Assembly: GCF_004011695.2 (NCBI RefSeq)
Contig: NC_082408.1
Span: forward strand, 1,845,501-1,909,500
DNA from: Ascochyta rabiei
Taxonomy: Eukaryota; Ascomycota; Dothideomycetes; Pleosporales; Didymellaceae
Length of the DNA stretch: 64,000 bases
Reading direction: 5' to 3'
Of this stretch, positions 20,258-31,456 are shown piece by piece. The first letter of the stretch is position 1. The number at the start of each line of letters is the position of its first letter. Below the pieces are notes generated by a model. The model ran no database searches and had not been told where the DNA came from. It saw nothing but the letters and a program-made list of their open reading frames with translations. Both the position numbers and the translations under genes were made by a program.

Positions 20258-21502
20258 CTAATCGCTGTCATCATCACTGCCGTACCCAGCCAGCAGAGGG
20301 CCTGACGGTGCTGGTCGCTTGTTTGACGCAGTCGCTGTGTATCCCTTCAGGGCCGCAAGTGTTGAGCCGGACAGTATCCCGTTCCCTCCAGCTTGTGTGA
20401 TCTGCTGTGGCGCCATAAGCGCGCCATATTCTGTGTCTTCGTCTTGCCCGCCCGCCTCGATCATCTTCCTGTTCTCCAGCCCGCCCGACTCAATCTCGCG
20501 TGCTTGTTCCCAGTCGCCCTTTTCCTTGGCGTACCACACGTCGTCTGGTGCCTCGTAGCCTTGTAACCCGAAGCTGCCCTCGACTTTCCGCCGCTTCTTC
20601 TGCTCTGGATCCCGGCCCTCTATCTCGGCAACGTAGGCTGCGGGCAGCGCCTTGCGGATGGCTTCGGCGGCCTGCTCTTCAATTCTGTGGGCCTCTCTCT
20701 TGGCAGCGGCCGGGTTGGGGTCGACGGTGGCCCAGCGGACGTTTAGGATTTCGCCGTGGTCGAGGCTCTGGTGCGCCATTGCTTCCTTTGCAAACTGCGA
20801 GTTGGCCTCGTTCATGTACGTGACGAAAGCGACGCCGCGCGCTGTCAGCACGCGCGTGCGCTCCACCTGGCCCCATTCCTGCATGTGGCGCGCGACAATC
20901 TCCTCGATGTCGTCGGTGACGTGGATTCGTCCAATGTACAGCGTGCGGTTCTGCCGCTGGAAACTTCCCACGCCGCCCATGTCGTCCCGGTAGTCTGAGT
21001 GCTTGTCGCGCCCGAAACAGTCGATGTTGCTCGGGAACATGTCGGTGACGGTCGGCAGGCGGTGCAGGTATTCGCAGTCGACGCCCTTGGGGCAGATGCC
21101 CCGCGCGAAGAAGAGGCAGAAGTAGGCTCCTGGTGTTTTGTCGGCTTTTGTGTAACCGCTGTCTTTGGCAATGTTGCAGCGCCCCTGTGCAGCGGTCTTG
21201 GAGAGGTATTTGTCTTCGCGGTCGCCGCCGGACCATTTGTTGTACCAGATGTTGAAGATTGTGCCGGTGGGCGGCGGCGCGTCTGTTTTGAATGTTGCTG
21301 CGTCGACCTGGGGGCGTGCAGGGCGGCGCTTGCGGCGAATTATCTTCTTGACTTTCTTGCCTTCGGCATTGGTGGTGATGATGATTTGTTCGGTCGTCAT
21401 AGGCGCGAGTTCGGTGGAGGTCGATGTCGAGGGTTCGAGGGAGGGTTCGTTGTTTGTGGGCGCTGGCGCTGTCTGCGCGGGCGGTGATTGTACTTCGGCC
21501 AT
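20258..21502 (-). CDS. CWC2: Pre-mRNA splicing factor CWC2
   Basis: This is an intronless 414-residue spliceosome component of the Prp19/NTC complex that contacts U6 snRNA in the catalytic core. After a disordered N-terminus (about 75 residues) comes the Torus domain (GTIFNIWYNKWSGGDRED) with its CCCH zinc finger (C...CPKGVDCEYLH, about residues 115-150). The RRM follows (RTLYIGRIHV...ARGVAFVTYMNEANSQFAKE, about 185-265). The motif ILNVRWATVDPNP closes the RRM, as in Cwc2 orthologs. The C-terminal third has coiled and acidic segments. Length matches filamentous-fungal orthologs. The gene is convergent with the preceding peptidase locus. Confidence 0.94.
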   Translation of the reverse strand: MAEVQSPPAQTAPAPTNNEPSLEPSTSTSTELAPMTTEQIIITTNAEGKKVKKIIRRKRRPARPQVDAATFKTDAPPPTGTIFNIWYNKWSGGDREDKYLSKTAAQGRCNIAKDSGYTKADKTPGAYFCLFFARGICPKGVDCEYLHRLPTVTDMFPSNIDCFGRDKHSDYRDDMGGVGSFQRQNRTLYIGRIHVTDDIEEIVARHMQEWGQVERTRVLTARGVAFVTYMNEANSQFAKEAMAHQSLDHGEILNVRWATVDPNPAAAKREAHRIEEQAAEAIRKALPAAYVAEIEGRDPEQKKRRKVEGSFGLQGYEAPDDVWYAKEKGDWEQAREIESGGLENRKMIEAGGQDEDTEYGALMAPQQITQAGGNGILSGSTLAALKGYTATASNKRPAPSGPLLAGYGSDDDSD

Positions 21503-23389
21503 GGTGTGTTTTGTTGTGCGTGGGGTTGCGACTGAGCAAGATGAGGTTGGTGATGGTGCCTGCGCACAAGTTCAACTTCTTAGCGCGAACCGCCGTGCAG
21601 GGGATTGATCATTGCGGCACTATGCACGTGACTTGTCACATCCTCCGATCTTGCAACTGTGATGCCTGTCCGTCCGAGCGATCAAGAGTAGGCCCAATTT
21701 CGCAGACCAAGAGGATGATGCCTGTTCCTTGGGGTCGAGGTGCTGCAAACCACGGCAAATGTTTGCGCTTTGCAGCAAATGACGGCGCCATGCGCCTCTT
21801 GCGCTCCCAAACTCCATGCATTTACCAGGTTATTGTTCTGCAGGCATGCATTCGCTTCTTGTCAAAGTGTGTCAGCGTTGGATGGGATATATAGATTCAA
21901 TCCCCAGCTCAGCCATGTACATCTTCTCGACCGCTACTCTTGTTTCACGTGGTCGCGATCGCCGTGCCTCCGTTTCCAAGCAATCGCACGGTTAATGGAC
22001 CGATCAAATACACTCCAGTACACAACAACGTCGCCTATGATGGCAATGACAACCAAAGCGATCCTCAGCCTGGCGGAAACCCTGTTGATACTAGCCGCAC
22101 AAGTCTAGACATCAGCCACAGAGATGTCAACAGCACAGACAAGAGGAGGGCAGTCAGCCAGCGTGTTCTTGGAGCCAGCCAAATCCCAAACGAGAAGGCA
22201 TCAGCAAGTCAGGATACGCTGGCAACCACAGGCTGGTTGTGCTACTCTTGCTGTGGACTCTCTTGCTCTTGAGAGGCCAAACCTCTCCTCGCCTTCTTCA
22301 CGGGACAAATTCCACGTGGTCAAAGACGGGCACTGTATACTGCTCGAATCCTGTGGCTCCTATGGACATCCTCGAGTCTGGATACTAGTTTTTGCCCATA
22401 CTAACTGTATTTGGAGCAAGCCCTACTGTGTCAGCAGACGTCAAAACGAACCTGTTGATTTGTGAAGCCGTCCGAAGGTGCCAAGACTTGACATGATCGA
22501 TATCGAGCAAGACGCCTTGAATAAACCTGGTGCTGAACGAGCATGAATAGACACAGCAACTATTTTAGATAGATTCTATCCCTCATAGACTTGCATAAGC
22601 ATCCAGGAATCATTCCCCGATAGGGGGGCTGCTTCCCAAATCAAAACTAACTACACGTTTCTAAATTAATCGGAGGCACATCCAAGGAAGCCCTGGACTA
22701 TCTGCAGGCTTCGAATCTCACAATGTATCCGACCTTTGTGCAGATTCCAACGACTAGCTACACAACGAAAGCCCCTTGGGTACGCTTCAGACTGCTGTCG
22801 TATATAGTTTTGAACTTAAACGATCTCTGAACCAAACTAGTACTTTCTTCCTCGAGCAGGACAAATTTCAACTGATTCCGGCAGCGCTCGAAGGCGCGGA
22901 ACGCAGTCGACTGCTAAAGAAGATCAAGTTCCAGGGCCGATGTGAGTCCCGACAATGAGGTCAGATATGTCGTGCTCAAGAGCGTGAGTGTTGGTGAACA
23001 TATCCGTACCGGACGGCTGAAGAAGGATAGACTGTACTGGTAAGTATGTATTTACGATCCTCCCTATGGACGTAGCGCACGAAGCACATGCAACAACACA
23101 CCATCCGCAGACCACGTGTACTACACGTGGCGCCCACTCTAAACTCGGGGTAGGCGAGCTGTACAACCCCAAGCGCAGCATACACACATAGCACGATCCG
23201 ATAGGATAGTCACAACCTGCCGACAGAGTGCTATCGCATTACCACCTCGACGAATCGCAAAACATGTTTCTTATCAAGTGCGACAGCCAAGCGTTACTCA
23301 GCTTTCCACTCAAGACTAGTTCTATATACTCTCTAGCATATCATCTCGAGGTCATCCTGGTGTCGATCGCTTGACCACGACACACTGAC
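21503..23389. other. Gene-poor stretch with one weak small-protein candidate
   Basis: Nearly 1.9 kb without a confident gene. A TATA-like gggatatatagatt lies at about 21885-21898, followed by an ATG (21914) and an open frame (21940-22272) that is Asn/Asp/Ser-rich and ends in a Cys-rich tail (WLCYSCCGLSCS). I cannot join the two by a good intron. The rest is AT-richer DNA with no recognisable content. Confidence 0.4.
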
Positions 23390-25741
23390 ATGGGACCCAA
23401 CTTCACAGCTTGCGGCGTCCGCTACATGTCTGACCCCGCTCTAATCTCGCAGTACAATTATAGTGGCCATGTTCGCCTCATTCCCGCGAACCAGAGCACG
23501 CAAATCACTTATGAAGGCTGCATAGCCTTGTGTGGACACGGTAATGAATACTATACATGGCCAGTCATCTCTGCAACGTTGACGACATGGGTTCTTCCAA
23601 TATTGGGCACGCTACTCCAGGCGCCGTTCGAAAGTAACGCTTTCTGGAGAACAGTAAAGGCGTGCAACAGGTGGATCGGCAGCCCTATCAGTAGTCTAGC
23701 GGCGATATTATGGGACATTAGTATAAGCGGAAAGTGTGCCCTTTTTGGTAGGTGGAAGTCTATCATGTACAGATTCACAGGGGATAATTACTGAGTACAG
23801 CAGTGGATCTAGCAGTGCCCTTTGGTGACACACCAGACCAGTACAGCGAGTTTGCGAGCATGCGAGATTCTTTCTATATCCTGATGAACCTTAATCAGTA
23901 CAAAATGAAGCCAGTCATCTCAATGACGCGCGAAGCTGAAGGGCTGTTACGCATCGCATTGTTCAGCAAAGAGCTCAAGTTGCTCGGGACAAGCAAAACA
24001 CTGAGTCAAAAGCGACTGAAACTCGCGCAAGACCTACGGAGTAACCGACGAAGGGGCGTCGTACCCATCTTTCTATCTACCCTGTGGTTTGTTCTTGCCT
24101 TAGGAATCTCAATTGAAGCAGGTGGGTATTGTGGCCATGCTTGTTATAACCTCGACTGAGAGTATTCCCAGCTTTTGGTGACCTCGGCAGCAACCTTCAA
24201 GCACACAACCTCGCAATGGGTCTCTTCGTGTCCTGGCTTCCTATCCTTATCCTTTGCTCAATTCTTGACCGAAATCCAGTCGCATCCGACGATATCCAAC
24301 GCAAGCTCAATAAGCTGGTCGACTTGGTGTGCAATTCGCTCCTCGACCCTGACACGAGAAGAGAGTACATCGCTTCTGTTGCAGACTTGCATCAGGCGCA
24401 ACATATGGCGTATTGGGTGGAAAAGATAGCTGCAAAGGCAGAATACATTAGGGGTGATTACTTCCGTGGCTTCGCAGGCCAAGCTCGAACTAGGTTTCAC
24501 TACGGTGCTGCCTATGCGATCTTGATTGAGATTGAGAAAGCGTATATTGCTGAAAGAGGAAGAAACTGGCTCAGTGATCCAACGGAAGCAAGAGCTGCAC
24601 TGGTTCTTGGCCAGACTGATCACGGCTTCACTTGGTTGTACGTTTGCTGTGCTTCTGCATGATAACTGAGCTAACAAACTCCCAGTGATGGTCGCCAACT
24701 ATGGACCGTAATTGCTTCTATTCTCTTTGTTGGTTGTACCAGCGTTGGCGCATTCGTCTTATCTTTCAACACGCCTACGGTCGGCTTAGGCTGTCGCACA
24801 GGTGGATATCTCATCTTCTTCATCATTGCATTGATCCTAATGATGGCGGAAATAGTAGTGTGGTGGCTTACATCACCTTTGCGGAAGCAAGACCGATTCC
24901 ACTCGCACGTTGAGGAATACACTCGTCATGCGAGTTCTCGTAGGATGACAGCATTCGCAATTCTTCCTGGGCTAGGTGCATCTCTGTCAATTTTGGCGCG
25001 GATCCTTGATTGTATTGAGAACGTAGTACTCCAAGTGGTCCTGGTGCCACGTCGTCTGCTACCGACTAAGCATAAGCTCGCGCGATTGGAAACAACAGAG
25101 ACCGCACTTCGGACACATTTCCTGTCTTTACGAAACCTGACCGCCCGTAATTGGCTCCAACGCGCTTTCTTCACGCCGCTAGAATCCACGAACCTGGTGT
25201 GGGCGTGCTACCTTCTCGTGGCGCAAACACTTGGTGCGTTTAACAATTGTGCTTGTATGACCTCAAGTTGGGGTGGGTTTGGCGGCTACTTGGATTTTAC
25301 TCAGACCAATGTGGCTAAGAGTGTGGCGGTGAGGGAATACTGGATCATTGGTACTGTCACAACCTGTGCAGTGATGGGTCTGGGTATGAGTTATATTGTG
25401 CTCGAGGTACGTATGTCTATCGTCGATGTCAAGATTGCGCTGACTCTATGAGATAGTGGCTCGTCCAAGCACATCTCAGCACGGAAGACTATGACAATGC
25501 CATGAACGGTCTGCGGCGCGTGAGAAAATTCCGGTACGTGACTTTATGGATCAAGTACCCGCTTGACTGGCTTGTCTACATCGTCAGCATCATGCTGAAC
25601 GCATGTCAAGTGCGGGGACTCAACGATCGTCGCATCGTCATGTGGACGAGAGACTGCACCCTCAAACCGGAGATCGGGCATATGATGGTACGATGTGCGA
25701 CCGATGCACAACGACTGTCGTTCCATGAGACTAGCGTGTGA
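23390..25741 (+). CDS. Large multi-span membrane protein of unknown function (fungal family)
   Basis: Five exons: 23390..23747, 23801..24121, 24172..24637, 24686..25406 and 25457..25741. The introns are 53, 50, 48 and 50 nt, and the product is 716 residues. The N-terminal part has a short lumenal/extracellular-looking segment ending EGCIALCG...YYTWP. Hydrophobic spans follow (STLWFVLALGISIEAGAFGD, LFVSWLPILILCSILDRNP, WTVIASILFVGCTSVGAFVL, GGYLIFFIIALILMMAEIVV). The FGDLG...AHNLAMGL...SWLP...DRNP arrangement and the C-terminal STEDYDNAMNGLRR helix recur in an uncharacterised family common in Pezizomycotina. No enzyme or transporter motif is visible. Cys pairs in the N-terminal segment suggest disulfides. 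I infer a plasma-membrane or vesicle location from the spans only. Confidence 0.82.
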
Positions 25742-25824
25742 GAGTTGACTGCTCGTAGAGTTGACGTGCAGGCAGTGCCATAAAGCGCTCGGCTGTTGTA
25801 CGTTGTACGTATCGTTCTCGTGCA

Positions 25825-26808
25825 TCAGGACTGGCCAGATGCAGCAGCAGAAGCATCGCCAACTCTGAAACCAACCTTCAACAAATCCTCTTCTTCGATC
25901 TGCAGTTTCTTCTCCAGCAATTCATCAATATCCCAAGTGGCGCTGATGAGCCTGCCGTTCAACCACATTTTCTTCTCGCGGCTCAACCACACACAAAATG
26001 CCCCGCATAAGCCAGCATCGTCAGTGAGATCTGTTTTGGTCAATACTCGCACTTCTCTTCCGGACCGAGGATACGTACAAGGCATCACACTCTGCGGCGC
26101 CGTCTGCTCTGCCATCTCCGTCAGTACGGCCCCCGGATGCACCGCAATCGACAGCACACCCTCCTTGCCATACTGTTCAGCGATATACTCCATAAGCCTC
26201 GCCTGTGCAAGCTTCGATACGCAGTATCCAGTGTTCGCGATATGTCCACTTGTTATTAGAGTTGCGAAAGAGTTCACGGCAATGAACGTCTTTGCGCCAT
26301 CACTCTCTCTCAGCAACGGAATGAAGTGGTGCGCAACGAGATAGGTCCCCTGAACATTGACATCAAAAACATCCCTGAAGTCCTGCGGATTGCCTTCGTC
26401 AATCTTGAGAACCACTGGACCAGAGTACCCAGAGTTGAGAACCAGAATGTCGAGCTTGCCAACTTTCTCTTTCACATGTCTCGCTAGTTCCGCTACACTC
26501 TCTGATGAAGTAATGTCGACTGGTAGGCACGTGATTAGGACAGAGGGAGCAAGTTCTCTGGCTTCCTGCGCGACCGCTGAGAGTTCTTTGTCCGAAGACG
26601 CGCGCGCGGATAGGATGAGATTCGCAGCACCGGCTTGAGCGTATGCATGTGCGATGCCAGCTCCTATACCGCGCGACGCGCCGATGATGAGAACGTTCAG
26701 CGGTGTCGGGAGTTTGTGTGTCCAAGGGTCCAAGGCCGCTGTGGGGTGGCTGTTTCTGGTCCGTGTAAACTTGTCGGCTAATGTAACGTCTTTTGTTCGG
26801 AGAGACAT
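25825..26808 (-). CDS. Short-chain dehydrogenase/reductase
   Basis: This is a single-exon, 327-residue classical SDR. The Rossmann start is LIIGASRGIGAGIA (a GASRGIG version of TGxxxGxG, about residues 39-47). The NAG-like motif appears as LNSGYSG and the catalytic Tyr/Lys as YCVSKLAQ. PG motif residues (VHPGAVLTEMAEQ) follow. It therefore binds NAD(P)H and should oxidise or reduce a small hydroxyl or keto substrate, which sequence cannot identify. The C-terminal part (LSREKKMWLNGRLISATWD) is typical of a fungal SDR group related to NADP-dependent retinol-type enzymes. It is convergent with the membrane-protein gene upstream in the window (83 nt between stops). Confidence 0.9.
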   Translation of the reverse strand: MSLRTKDVTLADKFTRTRNSHPTAALDPWTHKLPTPLNVLIIGASRGIGAGIAHAYAQAGAANLILSARASSDKELSAVAQEARELAPSVLITCLPVDITSSESVAELARHVKEKVGKLDILVLNSGYSGPVVLKIDEGNPQDFRDVFDVNVQGTYLVAHHFIPLLRESDGAKTFIAVNSFATLITSGHIANTGYCVSKLAQARLMEYIAEQYGKEGVLSIAVHPGAVLTEMAEQTAPQSVMPCTYPRSGREVRVLTKTDLTDDAGLCGAFCVWLSREKKMWLNGRLISATWDIDELLEKKLQIEEEDLLKVGFRVGDASAAASGQS

Positions 26809-27507
26809 ATTGCTGCAACTTGAAATAGTTTGAATGCAACATTCGTTGTGGCGTTGCCCTGTACTTGTGCTTTTGATAGTTGTGTCCGTTACTTAACCTG
26901 GTCCGAATTAGGAAGGTCGTTGCATGTCGAATAATGACTCATTTCGACTAGATATGCGGAGGTCTCTCAAAGCAACTTGAAGTTGTCGGGTAGACAAGGA
27001 TCTGATCCGAAACCAGGAACTCTCAGACAAACTCTCGACTCAGTCGACGATTAAGTGTGCTTCCAACATCGACCTGGGAAAATGTTGACAGGGTTAACAT
27101 CGGAATAATGGAATCTTAGTCTGATCGTGACAGGAAGGGAACAAAGGGGGAAGGTCAAAAATGTGGAGGTGCGTGTCTTTCAGTAAACTCGGTAGGGTAG
27201 TCGTGATACGGGTATCGGTGTTGATACAGGTGTAAACGGAGACAAAGACAGACATACTGCGTGGCATATGAATCAGTAGAAGAGACGGAAACAAATAAGG
27301 AAACGGAACAGGATAGAGATGCACTCTGGTGGCGACGGCTCTGAAACTTGGCTAGACTTGTGCATCGGTTGATGACATCCGGTCGGACAGTGCGATGATG
27401 ATTTGTGACAAGAAACCTCGCCTTGAGAATACTTATCAACATCACATGTTGGAGACAGAAACCGGCGTCTGAGGTTTCTTGTTTGGCTGTGCTGGTTACC
27501 GTCTATA
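26809..27507. other. Intergenic: SDR upstream region and VPS18 3' flank
   Basis: About 700 bases between two tandem minus-strand genes, so it contains the SDR promoter and the VPS18 3' untranslated region. A loose gatacgggtatcggtgttgatac repeat lies near 27205-27230. I see no gene. Confidence 0.5.
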
Positions 27508-30500
27508 TCACAATGCCCATTCTTCCTTATCATCCGTGGCACTGATGAATGGCTCGTCAATAAGTTTGACCGCCAACTCGCTGCAAAGCACACTGCACAT
27601 ATGTTAGTCTTAGCCGCTCTCCATCATCACGATATGAAATTGCAGAACTTACCAGGACGATCCAACAAGCGCATCCAATTCTCGAATAGCCTTCTCCCTC
27701 TTCGCCCCTGTGCTCACCCCCTTACTGACATCCAGTTGTAATTCGGCGATCCGCTTCCCCCTTGCGATGCCCGCGAGCTCGACGACCTTTTTGGCCAAGC
27801 AATCACTATGAAACGCATGCTGACACGGGAACACGAAGAATTGCCTTGCAAGCAAAGGCAGTCCGCACATGTAGCAGCGCTCGCCCGGCTCAACAATGGC
27901 ATAGCGCTGATCCAGGGCCTTGATATCGCTCTTGATATGCTGCGCCGTTTCTTCGGAATCGTCCATTTCCTTCTTCAGCTCGTCAATCTTACGGCTGTAA
28001 TCCTCGAGTGCAGTACAGATTTCTTCCTTGAAATCATCGATGACCACAAAGTCGGGGAAGAAAGGAATCAAATCCTCAATGCGCAGCAGCTCAACACGGC
28101 GGAGGAACTCGATCGCTGTCTTGATGCCTGAAGACTGTGAGATAACCTTCTTGGCGATGGCGAGCCAGAGCTTCTTGCGAAGCGCAGGCTCGGTGTTGGA
28201 GCGATCAGCGACATTGCTAGCGAGATCGATTTCCTCATACTTCAGGGCGAGGTCTACAGCTTGTGCGTATTGACCCATAGAACTGTAGATGTGCACGCAC
28301 GACTGCACGCGCTTATGCTGGATGCAGAGACGCAGAGCAAAATCGGCGTCGTAGTTTTGCTCGTGTGCAAGGGATTGCCCTTCCAAGTATGCAAGGAGTG
28401 CTGATTCATCAGTAGTTGGGTGAGATGCGTAGATTGAGATGAGCGTGTTGTGTATCGCAGCATCGGTCGACTGACGTTGATTGATTTCGAAGAGCAGGTA
28501 ACGGATAGCTTGGTTCTGGCTCAAAGGGGCTTTGCTGATGTTGTTGTAATTCAAGAACGCTGGAATAAGCTTCTGGGCATTGAGATTCGACTGCCGTGTC
28601 ATAATCTCGACAAGTTCGACAGGAGATTGAACCATAAGCACACTGCTGTACTTGTAGAATGTCTCTGGATCAGTCTGCTTCTTGAGAACAGCCAGAGACT
28701 CTTGCCATCGTTCTCGCTGCACCCAATACGAGAGAACGTAATTGTAGTCGTTGACCACCGTGGCAAAGTACAAGAGTTCTTCTTCTCTGCCATGGCTGCT
28801 GATGATGTCGTATGCTGTCTTGCGGTCGAGATCTGTCTTGTACTTGGATGCGAAGTCCTGGTATTCTTTTCTGATGACCGAAAGATGATCCTGGGTTTCC
28901 GCAGTATTCATACTCTCTGAGAGTTCAGCTTTAGTCGTGATGGTGTCGTCAAGGATGTTGAGTTTGGCCATGTACAGCTCAATGAGCCAGGTGGCGACCA
29001 TGGTCCGTTGCATCAGAGATGTCTTCTTGAGCGTTGACAACTTTGTAAGCAGGTATTTCCGAAGAGCATCTTGTTCTCCTTGGTCGATGAACGTCAAAGC
29101 CACTTGCTCGAAGGGCTTTGTACTTCGACCATACACAGCGGCTGCCTCCAGATATTGGCCCTTACCCACCAGGTAATCTCCAGACGCAGTGGCGACGGCG
29201 TCCTTTTGTGTCGATGTCTTCGCAAACTGCGAAGCAGCCTCGAACTGTTGTGATCTTAGCAAGATCTTCCAGACGTCTCTGGTCTCATCTGTTACGACGA
29301 TTTCGAAGATTTCACGAGTAGTGAACAGCCAGTAGGTGTTCGACTTAATGTCAGCGACCAAGCTTAATGCGCTCTGCCCGGGCTCGAGAACGACTTGATC
29401 AAATACGATGGTATCGTCAAGACGGTTCGTGACCACGACCCTTCCTTCGACCAATTGTAAAATATGCCACTGGCTAAGGATCATCGAGCTCACTGCATCG
29501 TTTGTTCTCCTTGCACGGCCACTAGCAGTCTGGGACGCTGGGATCTGCGATCTAGGCAGCAACTTTGAGTCCGCTAGGACCTTGGCCCCAAGGTCAGAAG
29601 TTTCCTGCGATATGAATAGCTTGCCATGCAATACGCCTTGAGATGTGAGCCATCCAAATATCCGTTCGCCGTTGAGACGCTCCTGGTCCGGTGATTGCTG
29701 ATTCTCTGGGGAAACTGCCAGAAGAGACGTGGCCGACGGCGAGACATTTGGGAGCTCGTGTACGGTCGCGGATTCGCTCTCAAAGAACTTTGAGAAGATT
29801 GAGCCGCTGCCTTCGTGTGCGTTCCGTCCAATCTTCCCTGCGAATTGTACGAACGTTGATGGAGTCGCAATGACAACGCGTCGCAGGTCCTGCCTTCCAG
29901 GTATGATGTCCGTCCACAGACCGGTGATGGGGCCGTCTGTAGTGCTATATACGCTTTTCAAGTAGCGTTCCTCCCTCCTGTAGAACTCAGAAGAAGGTTC
30001 TATGAAGACCTCGTAGACGTTGCCGTCTGATGCTCCGACCAGGATCTCCCGCGTCGATGCTGTTGGCTGCGAAGGATTCCATGATATGCTTTCAATAACG
30101 ACGCCTTTCAGTCGAGACAATGCTTTGGGTGTTCGTGATTGGGTGTGGAGATAGTAGTTCTCGGCGAGGGTGGTCGTTACGATCAGATGCGAGGCGGAGG
30201 GGTCGAGGAAGAGGCGCCGGATGACGCCAATCTCTGAAGGCTTCTTGGGCAGATCGATGTCTGTACATCAATCAGTAAACCTCAGACGACCCTCGCGCCG
30301 CGACAGCATGTCCTACGAACCGTCTATATCTGCTGGGCTGTCCAGATCAATGCGCAGGATGCGCCCAGTCGAGAGGGCCAGGACAAGGACGTTGTTGGCT
30401 ACCGCAGCTGCTACAAAATCCGAGGATATGGAGAATTGCAGCGATACGCGCTCTATGCTGAACATAGGCAGTGAAGCGTCGTCCTGTGCATTGCTCGTGC

Positions 30501-30537
30501 TGGGCGGCGCATAGCCGCTCGAGGTGTCGTAGGCCAT
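27508..30537 (-). CDS. VPS18: Vacuolar sorting protein VPS18 (Pep3), HOPS/CORVET subunit
   Basis: This tethering-complex core subunit acts at endosomes and vacuoles. Three exons (30537..30321, 30260..27653, 27592..27508) with 60-nt introns give 969 residues. The N-terminal part is a beta-propeller (Pep3/Vps18 domain, to about residue 430). An alpha-solenoid with clathrin-heavy-chain-like repeats follows, then a coiled coil (EEICTALEDYSRKIDELKKE). A C-terminal RING-type finger (CYMCGLPLLARQFFVFPCQHAFH...C) closes the protein. The last CxxC of the RING (CVLC) and the conserved end LIDEPFISATDDKEEWAL lie in the short third exon. Without removal of that last intron the frame stops right after GSSW, which shows the intron is real. 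The gene is in tandem with the SDR. Confidence 0.94.
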
Positions 30538-31456
30538 GCAGGGCTTTGGTACAGCTCGCCGCTATCAAGATGCCGTAGTCATCTTCTTCAAGCGTGCATA
30601 CAGCTTGGGAGGTCCTTCAATGCTCGAGAGGTGCACTGTCGTACGTCACGAGCGCATCGCGGTGTTGCTGGCGGTGACGCCTAGGCGTGTACCTAGGTCG
30701 AGCTTTAGGCTGTGCTGATTGTTCGGAGATTGTTCGGGATGGCGCTTTTCGCACGCACAGCAATTCACTCAGGATCACTCGGAGCGAGGGACATCACACC
30801 CTTTGGTCTCATCACTGCGTTGATTCATCTTCTCCCGTCACAAAGCTTAAGTCTTGGGTACCATCAGCAATGTTCGTAAGACTCCAATGTCCACAGCACG
30901 ACGCTGTGTCGATGACCTTGATCAACACTTGGTTCTTAGCTGGGCATGGTTTCCTCGCCGCAAATGACCATGCACTACGAAGCTCGGTAGAAGTTTGCAC
31001 AGCCTCAGATCGGTGACGCGAGTTGTCCTCTTTGAGAAGGCACGTTCCTGGATCTTTGCCCAGTTTGTCTGGCGTTTCAAAACAACATCGAGCTTACTCT
31101 GAACATTTGCTTTCTTTCACAGCAGGCAGCGGCTGATATATCTAGCTGCAAGTCAAGGCCGATGGAGCATAACATGCAGCCTTCTCTTTGTTCTTGGTCT
31201 TTGTTGCATCAGGCGCACCAAGCCGCATCCATGTTGCAATTCTAAATCGGACTCCATTTGCACCGACGAGGATCGCTACTCTTCTGGTACGAGCGTTAGG
31301 CGTTAGGCTTGGCGAAGGACAAATAACATCGACCGCACGCTCAGCTCCCTGGACAGCGAGCCTTCCTTCCAAGCGTCTGTCGGAGTTCATAACAGTTTCT
31401 TAACTACGCCTTGACCTCAGAAAGGCTCATGAGCCAACGATCTTGAGCCGTGCTCA
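30538..31456. other. Intergenic: divergent region between VPS18 and the next membrane-protein gene
   Basis: About 920 bases between a minus-strand and a plus-strand gene. It should contain both promoters. I see no TATA box, repeat or convincing small gene. Confidence 0.45.
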
